Assembly: GCA_016841965.1 (NCBI GenBank)
Contig: JAEANN010000054.1
Location: 206,813 to 270,812 of the forward strand
DNA from: Candidatus Roseilinea mizusawaensis
GTDB taxonomy: Bacteria > Chloroflexota > Anaerolineae > J036 > Brachytrichaceae
Reading direction: 5' to 3'
Length of the DNA: 64,000 nucleotides
This document shows positions 58,926-64,000 of this stretch, in pieces. Both the position numbers and the translations under genes were made by a program. Within the stretch, counting starts at the first letter, position 1. Each line of letters begins with the position of its first letter. Under the pieces are notes generated by a model. It had not been told where the DNA came from. It searched no databases and was given only the letters and a program-made list of their open reading frames with translations.

Positions 58926-59414
58926 TTAACAGCACTCGCCCAGATAGCGATAGCGCCCTTGGAAGTACAACAGAGGCGTCTGACCCGGCTTCTGCACGCC
59001 AGAGGCAAGCACGCGGCCGATAAAGATGGTGTGGTCGCCGGTGTCGAGCGCCTTTTCCACGCGGCAATCCAGAAAAGCCAGCGCATCATTTAGCACCGGC
59101 GCGCCGGTGACTTCAAAGCGGTAGCTGACGCCGGCGAAGCGCTCTTCATTCGGGAAGCGGCCGGCAAATCGGTCCGACACGTGTTGCATTTCTGGCGTCA
59201 ACAGATTGACGCAGAAGATGCCGCTCTGCTCAATCAGCGGGTGGGTAATTGTTCTTTTCGTAATCGAGACAAACACTTCGGGCGGATCCAGCGTCAGCGA
59301 TGAAAACGCAGTGGCCGTTAGCCCGTGCATCTTTTCAGAGGTGCGAGTTGTCACCACCGTCACCGTGCTGGCCCAGTTGCGCATGACCGCCTTCAAATCA
59401 TCCGGTGTCACCAT
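58926..59414 (-). CDS. Flavin reductase family protein
   Basis: A 162-residue split-beta-barrel flavin reductase supplying reduced FMN/FAD to a monooxygenase or diiron partner. Typical elements are LKAVMRNWASTVTVVTTR, GLTATAFSSLTLDPPEVFVSI, FCVNLLTPEMQHVSDRFAG and GDHTIFIGRVLA, with a C-terminal LLYFQGRYRYLG. AAGGA lies 10 nt before the ATG. Upstream of trpA by 4 nt; a functional link to tryptophan synthesis is not known, so the operon may be fortuitous. Confidence 0.9.
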   Translation of the reverse strand: MVTPDDLKAVMRNWASTVTVVTTRTSEKMHGLTATAFSSLTLDPPEVFVSITKRTITHPLIEQSGIFCVNLLTPEMQHVSDRFAGRFPNEERFAGVSYRFEVTGAPVLNDALAFLDCRVEKALDTGDHTIFIGRVLASGVQKPGQTPLLYFQGRYRYLGECC

Positions 59415-59491
59415 GTCAGTTAATGTCCTTCAGGTTATCAGTTCGCCCGATCATACTGCGTGAAAGACCAAACGCAAAGAGGCCTGGCGGT

Positions 59492-59497
59492 TATACT
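59492..59497 (+). promoter_or_regulatory. TATACT box 9 nt before GDPD start (leaderless type)
   Basis: TATACT, a good -10 hexamer, followed by 9 nt and the ATG at 59507; no ribosome-binding site. Confidence 0.5.
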
Positions 59498-59506
59498 TTT
59501 CGCGTC

Positions 59507-60250
59507 ATGAATCTGTGGCTTGACTCTCATCCCAAACCGCTTGTCATCGGTCATCGCGGCGCCAGCGCCCATGCGCCAGAGAATACGCTGGCAGCCTTCC
59601 GGCTGGCGCGCGAGCAGGGCGCACACGGCATCGAGTTCGACGTCAAACGGTGCGCGACCGGCGAAGTCGTCATCATGCACGACGTCAGCGTGAACCGCAC
59701 CACGAACGGGCGGGGCAACGTGCACGAACTGCCCCTGGCAGCGTTACGCCGGCTGGACGCCGGCAACGGCGAGCGCGTGCCGCTGTTGGACGAGGTTTTC
59801 GAGGAGTTAGGCGGACGCGACCATCCAACGTTTCTTTTCAACGTCGAAGTCACCAACTACCAAACCAGGGGCGACGGTCTAGAGGCAGCGGTGATCGAGG
59901 TGGTGCGCCGGCACAATATCGCTCATCGTGTGTTGTTTTCGTCGTTCAACCCCTTATCGGTTCATCAGCTCTCGCGCCTCGCGCCAGAGATTCCCCGCGC
60001 CATCCTTTATGCGCCGAATATGCCGCGCTATCTGCGCGAAGTATGGCTGGCGCCAATTGTCGCGCATGAGTTCCGCCACCCACATTTGTCGATGGTCACA
60101 GCAGAAATGGTCGAAGCCTTGCACAATCACTTTTTACGCGTGAATGTCTGGACGGTGAACGCGCCGGACGATATCACGCGCATGATTGCCTGTGGCGTGG
60201 CCGGCATCATTGGAGACTCCCCCAAAACGATTTTGGATTCAGGATTTTAG
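59507..60250 (+). CDS. Glycerophosphodiester phosphodiesterase
   Basis: Hydrolyses glycerophosphodiesters to glycerol-3-phosphate and alcohol; 247 residues, no signal peptide, so cytosolic. The catalytic HRGASAHAPENTLAAF, the metal ligands in EFDVKR and the second His in VIMHDVSVNRTTNG are clear. C-terminal VWTVNAPDDITRMIACGVAGIIGD is typical. The last residues (PKTILDSGF) are encoded within a palindromic AATCCAAAATC repeat, suggesting the 3' end was remodelled by repeat insertion. Confidence 0.92.
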   Translation: MNLWLDSHPKPLVIGHRGASAHAPENTLAAFRLAREQGAHGIEFDVKRCATGEVVIMHDVSVNRTTNGRGNVHELPLAALRRLDAGNGERVPLLDEVFEELGGRDHPTFLFNVEVTNYQTRGDGLEAAVIEVVRRHNIAHRVLFSSFNPLSVHQLSRLAPEIPRAILYAPNMPRYLREVWLAPIVAHEFRHPHLSMVTAEMVEALHNHFLRVNVWTVNAPDDITRMIACGVAGIIGDSPKTILDSGF

Positions 60251-60302
60251 AGTTTGGATTTCAGACCGGGCTGTTTAATCCAAAATCCCAAATCCAAAAT
60301 CG
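60228..60302. repeat. AATCCAAAATC-type inverted repeat at the GDPD 3' end
   Basis: CGATTTTGGATT (60228-60239) and AATCCAAAATCG (60291-60302) form a perfect 12-bp stem; inside, TTTGGATT (60253-60260) pairs with AATCCAAA (60277-60284). The GDPD stop codon lies between. AT-rich and unlike the surrounding GC-rich DNA. A related TCCAAAATCC lies in the gltB insertion. Confidence 0.6.
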
Positions 60303-60306
60303 AAAG

Positions 60307-60394
60307 CGGAGAGGGCGGGATTTGAACCCGCGATGGTTTTTACCCATACACGCTCTCCAGGCGTGCGCACTAGACCGGGCTATGCGACCTCTCC
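60307..60394 (-). tRNA. tRNA-Ser (anticodon GGA)
   Basis: Acceptor stem GGAGAGG pairs with CCTCTCC, discriminator G. The anticodon arm is CACGC-CTGGAGA-GCGTG with GGA, the variable arm is long (type II), and the T-arm is GCGGG-TTCAAAT-CCCGC. The 3' CCA is not encoded. 88 nt. Confidence 0.95.
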
Positions 60395-60544
60395 GTGGAG
60401 CGCAAATTATAGCCCAGTCCCCCGGCTCGGACACCGGCTTTGGGCGCAATCTTGGGCCGAAAGAGTGAGAGAGAGTGGCCCCGCCGCGCAGGCGCTACAA
60501 TCCGTCCAGGTATTCGTCCAGGCAGCTTACCCCGTCAACAAAAT

Positions 60545-62011
60545 ATGAACACATCCTCCGACGCTCGTTTGCTGATCGGGATCGATTGCGGCACAACCGC
60601 TCTGAAAGGCGTATTGTGCAGCGCAGATGGCCGCGAAGTGGCCCGCGCTCAACATCCTATTCCCTTGCTGACCCCACAGCCTGGCTGGGCCGAACAAAAC
60701 CCGGCCGCAGTGTGGGAGGCGTTGTGCGAAGTCACGCGCGCGCTGACCACACGCGCCAACGCGCCAATTGCCGCGCTGAGCATCGGCGCACAAGCCGGCT
60801 CGATCATTCCCGCCGACGCGGATGGTCAGCCGATCTACCCAATGATTACTTTTCTCGACACGCGCGCCGCGGGCATTGTGAAGCACTGGCACGAGAACGG
60901 CTGGAATGAGTTTGTGCGCGAACACACCGGCTGGAGCATTCAGATCGGCCAACCCTTGACCGCCATCGCCTGGTTGCGCGCGCATCGGCCCGAAGTGTTC
61001 CACACAGCACGCCGCTTCATCGAGCCACACGACGATCTGGTGCGCCGGCTGACCGGCCGGCTGGTCGGCACACCTTCGTGCGCCGCCCAGATGCCGCTCA
61101 TTGCGCGCCAAAGCGGAGCATGGAGCCTTGACGTAGCCGCGCGCGTCGGCCTGACGGCTGAGCACTTGCCGCCGCTGGCTGCTGCGGCCAGCCCCATTGG
61201 GCCGGCCCTGCCGCTTGTCGCCGCCGAGCTGGGATTGTCGCCCGATACGCTGATTGTGACCGGCGGTCAAGATCATGCCTGCGAGGCGCTGGCGCTGGGC
61301 TTGCTGGACCCAGGCGGACTGATGTTGTCCACCGGCACCGCCTGGGTGATCACCGGCATCGCCGATAGCGCCGATATTGCCGCCATCCCCCCCCAGATGG
61401 ACTTGAACGCACATGTGACACCGGCGCGCTGGACGATCAGCACGTACATGGGTGGGTTTGGAGCAGTCGTCGCGTGGTGGTTAAACGCCACAGCGCCGGG
61501 CGACGACGCATACGCACGCCTGGATCAGGCGCTTCAATCGGCTATTTGCAATGCAGATAGCCCACTGTTTGCGCCCGAATCTCAACAACGGCCGGCCAGC
61601 CGTTTTGGTGGCCTGCGTCTGAGCCACACCTGGGAGGACATGGCGCGGGCAGTGGTCGAAGGCATTGCCTTTGAGACACGACGCATGATTGAAGCGCTGC
61701 GCGCGGCGCAATTACCGGTTCATGCGCTGCACATGCTGGGCGGCGCGGCGCGCTCGCCGCACTGGGCGCGCATCCTAGCCGATGTCGTCGGCGCGCCGAT
61801 CCGCGCTTGCGACGATCCTTATCTGGGCGCGCGAGGAGCAGCAATCTTGGCCGGCCTGGGCGCAGGCATGTACACGACGCCGGCGCAGGCGTGGCCGCAT
61901 TTTGCGCCCCCCTTTCACCAAACCCTCCCAGACTCCGCACCGACCGCGCTATACCAAGCGCGCTTCGCGCGTTACTGTGAAATGGCAGAAACAACCGGAG
62001 ACAATCTATGA
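60545..62011 (+). CDS. FGGY-family carbohydrate kinase
   Basis: ATP-dependent sugar kinase of the xylulokinase/FGGY family, 488 residues. The N-terminal phosphate loop is LIGIDCGTTALKGVL and the catalytic Asp lies in VTGGQDHACEAL. The family segments DTRAAGI, FIEPHDDLVRRLTG, MLSTGTAWVI and LHMLGGAARSPHWARILADV are clear. First gene of a coupled three-gene operon with an aldolase and an SDR. The kinase presumably phosphorylates the ketose made by the SDR, and the aldolase cleaves the product. The exact sugar is unknown. Confidence 0.9.
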   Translation: MNTSSDARLLIGIDCGTTALKGVLCSADGREVARAQHPIPLLTPQPGWAEQNPAAVWEALCEVTRALTTRANAPIAALSIGAQAGSIIPADADGQPIYPMITFLDTRAAGIVKHWHENGWNEFVREHTGWSIQIGQPLTAIAWLRAHRPEVFHTARRFIEPHDDLVRRLTGRLVGTPSCAAQMPLIARQSGAWSLDVAARVGLTAEHLPPLAAAASPIGPALPLVAAELGLSPDTLIVTGGQDHACEALALGLLDPGGLMLSTGTAWVITGIADSADIAAIPPQMDLNAHVTPARWTISTYMGGFGAVVAWWLNATAPGDDAYARLDQALQSAICNADSPLFAPESQQRPASRFGGLRLSHTWEDMARAVVEGIAFETRRMIEALRAAQLPVHALHMLGGAARSPHWARILADVVGAPIRACDDPYLGARGAAILAGLGAGMYTTPAQAWPHFAPPFHQTLPDSAPTALYQARFARYCEMAETTGDNL

Positions 62012-62784
62012 CCCCCCGACGGATGCGACGTATCTTTCCCGATGGCAGAACACTCATCGTGGCGTGCGATCATGGCATGATCGACGGGCCGGCACCTGGG
62101 ATTGCCTCGCTAGGCGACACCCTCGACGCTGTAATTGCCGGCGGCGCAGACGCCGTGATGTGCAGCTTCGGCAGCGCCACCCGCTTCGCCGACCGTCTAG
62201 CGCGTGTGGGATTGGTGCTGCGCATCGACGGCGCCGGCACGCGTATCGGCCCGCGCTCCGGGCCAGGCGCAGCGTTTTACACCGTCGAAGACGCCCTGCG
62301 ATTGGGCGCAGACGCCCTGTGTGTGACGGCCTTTCCCGGCAGCTTACACGAAGAAGCCACGCTCGAAACACTGGCCCGCATCATTCGGGAGGCACACCGC
62401 TGGGACATGCCGGTTATGGCAGAAATGGTGCCCGGCGGGTTCAACCAACCGCCCGAAATGCTTACGCTGGAGTCAGTTCAGATTTCAGCGCGCGTGGCAG
62501 CGGAGTTAGGCGCAGACTGGGTAAAAATACCCTACGTGGATCACTTTCATGAGGTGACACGCACCTGCTATGTGCCAGTAGTTGTGCTAGGAGGACAAAC
62601 CCGCAGAGATGTTCGGGAGATTTTCTCAATGCTGCATGCCAGCCTGGCTGCCGGCGGCGTAGGTGGCGTCATTGGACGCAACGTCTGGCAGTCGGGACGC
62701 ACACAGGCAATGACCCGCGCTTTGCGCGCTATCATCCACGACGCAGCAGAATCTGATCAAGCCTGGGAGATTTATCAGCAATGA
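62008..62784 (+). CDS. Class I DhnA/LsrF-type aldolase
   Basis: Schiff-base aldolase of the DhnA/FbaB/LsrF family, 258 residues. Seen: LIVACDHGMIDGPAPGI, DAVMCSFGSATRFADRL, and Schiff-base Lys173 in ELGADWVKIPYVDHFHEV. C-terminal phosphate-binding VVLGGQTRRD and GGVGGVIGRNVWQS are typical. Overlaps the kinase gene by 4 nt. It probably splits a ketose phosphate into dihydroxyacetone phosphate and an aldehyde; the fructose-1,6-bisphosphate route is less likely in this context. Confidence 0.86.
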   Translation: MTPRRMRRIFPDGRTLIVACDHGMIDGPAPGIASLGDTLDAVIAGGADAVMCSFGSATRFADRLARVGLVLRIDGAGTRIGPRSGPGAAFYTVEDALRLGADALCVTAFPGSLHEEATLETLARIIREAHRWDMPVMAEMVPGGFNQPPEMLTLESVQISARVAAELGADWVKIPYVDHFHEVTRTCYVPVVVLGGQTRRDVREIFSMLHASLAAGGVGGVIGRNVWQSGRTQAMTRALRAIIHDAAESDQAWEIYQQ

Positions 62785-63599
62785 CTCCAACAAACACCCC
62801 CGCGGAACATGAAACCTCTCTGCGACGTTTTATCGGCCAAACAGCCATTATCACCGGCTCGGCCAAGGGCATTGGGCGCGCTTGCGCACTACGTTTTGCA
62901 CAGGAAGGCGCCAACGTGGCCTGCCTGGACGTAGATGAGCAGGCCAACCTTGCAACGGTTGAGGCCTGCCGGCGCTATGGGGCGCAAGCCCTGGCATTGC
63001 GCTGCGACGTCACGCGCATGCAAGATGTGCAAGGCGCTGTAGATGCGACGATGCAGCAATGGGGACGCATCGACGTGCTGGTGACAGCAGCCGGCATCTA
63101 TACCGGCGGGCTGCTGTCAGAGGTCACACTTGAGCAGTGGCAGCGCGTGCTCGCGGTTAACCTGACCGGCGTGTTTGTGTGCAATAAGCTGATTGCTCCG
63201 CTCATGGCCGGCTGCTGCGGTGGCAGCATCATCAACATCTCTTCGATGTCGGGCAAAACCAGTTGGCCCGGCACACACGAGTATTCCGCATCTAAAAGCG
63301 GTGTGATTGGTCTAACCCATTCCGTAGCCATGGAGATGGCGCCCTATAGCGTCACAGTCAATGCGGTGTGCCCGGGTAACACACGCACAGAGCTGGTGAT
63401 GCAGGCAGCGCGCCAAAACGCCCCGCGCGATGGCATTACACCAGAGGAATGGTTGGCGCGCCGGGCCAACGACTGCCCGATGAAACGCCTGGCCGAGCCA
63501 TGGGAAATCGCCGGGCTGTGCGCCTTTCTAGCGTCCGAAGACGCGCGTTACATCACCGGCCAGGCCATCGAGATTGACGGCGGCATGGTGCTGAGCTGA
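62781..63599 (+). CDS. Short-chain dehydrogenase/reductase (polyol dehydrogenase-like)
   Basis: Classical SDR of 272 residues. NAD(P)-binding TGSAKGIGRA, acidic residue CLDVDE after beta-2 (favours NAD), NAG-like TAAGIY, catalytic Ser in INISSMSG, and Tyr/Lys in EYSASKSG. C-terminal ITGQAIEIDGGMVLS is typical. Overlaps the aldolase by 4 nt, so all three genes are translationally coupled. Predicted to oxidise a sugar alcohol to the ketose substrate of the kinase. Confidence 0.9.
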   Translation: MTPTNTPAEHETSLRRFIGQTAIITGSAKGIGRACALRFAQEGANVACLDVDEQANLATVEACRRYGAQALALRCDVTRMQDVQGAVDATMQQWGRIDVLVTAAGIYTGGLLSEVTLEQWQRVLAVNLTGVFVCNKLIAPLMAGCCGGSIINISSMSGKTSWPGTHEYSASKSGVIGLTHSVAMEMAPYSVTVNAVCPGNTRTELVMQAARQNAPRDGITPEEWLARRANDCPMKRLAEPWEIAGLCAFLASEDARYITGQAIEIDGGMVLS

Positions 63600-63614
63600 C
63601 AAGCCAGAGGTCAC

Positions 63615-63638
63615 GTCATTTTGTCATTTTGTCATTTT
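63615..63638. repeat. Three tandem GTCATTTT octamers
   Basis: GTCATTTT at 63615-63622, 63623-63630 and 63631-63638, directly upstream of a strong promoter. Could be an UP-like AT-rich element, an operator array or a slipped-strand repeat. Confidence 0.55.
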
Positions 63639-63646
63639 TGGGCTGC

Positions 63647-63674
63647 TTGACAAGCAGACGATCCTCCGTAAAAT
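63647..63674 (+). promoter_or_regulatory. Consensus promoter for downstream RNA
   Basis: TTGACA (63647-63652), 16-nt spacer, TAAAAT (63669-63674). Transcription is predicted to start near 63681. Among the best promoter matches in the window. Confidence 0.7.
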
Positions 63675-63680
63675 AGCCGC

Positions 63681-63815
63681 TATTCTGCTGGCGGCAGAAT
63701 AATTTGCGCGCCGGCGCCTGGTGTTTGCTCTCATAGGAGCCACGGTAGCACCGGACAAAGCTCGTGATGCAGGGTCTAGAAGCCCTCGAATGCCTCGGCA
63801 TTCGAGGGCTTTTGT
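63681..63815 (+). ncRNA. Candidate structured RNA (sRNA or riboswitch) of about 135 nt
   Basis: Bounded by a consensus promoter and an intrinsic terminator with no credible protein frame. The 5' end folds into TATTCTGC/GCAGAATA (63681-63688 with 63694-63701). A second domain is CTGGTGT/GCACCGG (63718-63724 with 63748-63754, 7 bp including G-U pairs), enclosing GCTC-N6-GAGC (63727-63740). The terminator follows. AGGG (63771-63774) could pair with CCCT inside the terminator's 5' arm, an antiterminator-like option. I do not recognise any known riboswitch core. It could be an independent sRNA or the leader of the gene starting at 63932. Confidence 0.55.
63781..63815 (+). terminator. Strong Rho-independent terminator
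   Basis: AGCCCTCGAATGC (63781-63793) pairs perfectly with GCATTCGAGGGCT (63798-63810) around CTCG, followed by TTTTGTGTTTT. Ends the structured RNA; may also terminate read-through from the sugar operon. Confidence 0.9.
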
Positions 63816-63931
63816 GTTTTCAGGGCCTGCGAGAGGCAGACATCCGGCCTGAAAGAGAACGCCATTGATCGGAGGGGGTGTAGCGCAGAAATGTGGGCGA
63901 CTTTTTCTGCAGCGAGGGCAAAATAAGGGGC

Positions 63932-64000
63932 ATGAAGACATCAACCGTAACCAGCTACGCACAGCGGCGCGAGCAGTTCCTGGCCCTGGCCGCCCAGGCC
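63932..64000 (+). CDS. Start of an unidentified protein (runs off window)
   Basis: An ATG with AAGGGG upstream opens a frame of 23 codons (MKTSTVTSYAQRREQFLALA...) to the window edge. The basic, helical start could belong to a transposase or integrase-like protein, but this is too short to decide. Just upstream, GCAGAAA (63885-63891) and TTTCTGC (63904-63910) form an inverted repeat. Confidence 0.4.
   Translation, partial: MKTSTVTSYAQRREQFLALAAQA

Overview
This window reads as a chromosomal stretch of a GC-rich (estimated by eye at 60-65% GC), gene-dense bacterium, most likely a member of the Chloroflexota (Anaerolineae-like). That placement is an inference. It rests on an F420-type PPOX protein, a Tat-targeted sugar-binding lipoprotein, bactofilin, a methylmalonyl-CoA mutase alpha chain, an aspartyl-tRNA synthetase of apparently non-discriminating type beside gatA/gatC, and frequent leaderless-looking promoters. 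No plasmid, phage or CRISPR array is visible.

Layout. 0-13.7 kb: a response-regulator end, a zinc alcohol dehydrogenase, RidA, a large glycosidase whose 5' end lies antisense to a decayed cobalt-transporter ATPase (cbiO), a patatin lipase, several oxidoreductases and methyltransferases, and a sugar ABC importer in which both permeases are fused in one chain. 14-21.6 kb: dnaK with a strong terminator, a cyclase/methyltransferase pair, PPOX and CBS proteins, a SARP-like regulator relic, methylmalonyl-CoA mutase and UDP-xylose synthase. 21.6-23.9 kb: a decayed accessory island with palindromic repeats, an IS3-type transposase remnant, a Phd/VapC toxin-antitoxin pair with a palindromic operator, and recombination-site-like inverted repeats. 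23.9-37.1 kb: a long minus-strand block with phosphoribosyltransferase, thpR, a solute-binding/VWA protein, aminotransferase, sugar nucleotidyltransferase, bactofilin-gatC-gatA, a DivIC-like gene, tRNA-Leu, aspS and guaB. 37.2-45.6 kb: a class A penicillin-binding protein and glutamate synthase. 45.7-60.4 kb: GH4 glycosidase, ComM, c-di-AMP receptor, DtxR and CDF transporter, glycosyltransferase, aspartate aminotransferase, KtrAB, homoserine dehydrogenase, trpA, flavin reductase, GDPD and tRNA-Ser. 60.5-63.6 kb: a translationally coupled kinase-aldolase-SDR sugar operon. 63.6-64 kb: a promoter, a structured RNA and a terminator, then the start of an unidentified gene.

The most notable signal lies upstream of aspS. 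An 18-codon open frame contains seven consecutive Asn/Asp codons. A first hairpin has the frame's stop codon in its loop, and an intrinsic terminator with eight Us ends 27 bases before aspS. The three arms can pair alternatively, the classic layout of ribosome-mediated transcription attenuation. Asn as well as Asp codons make sense if this AspRS charges both tRNAAsp and tRNAAsn, which its His31 and the nearby gatCA genes suggest.

Other signals of interest are a repeated TANNNT-8/9 nt-ATG arrangement implying leaderless mRNAs, four 11-bp tandem repeats ahead of gltB, an orphan structured RNA at the right edge, several dispersed palindromic repeat families (one apparently inserted in frame in gltB), and strong over-use of the hexamer GCCGGC.
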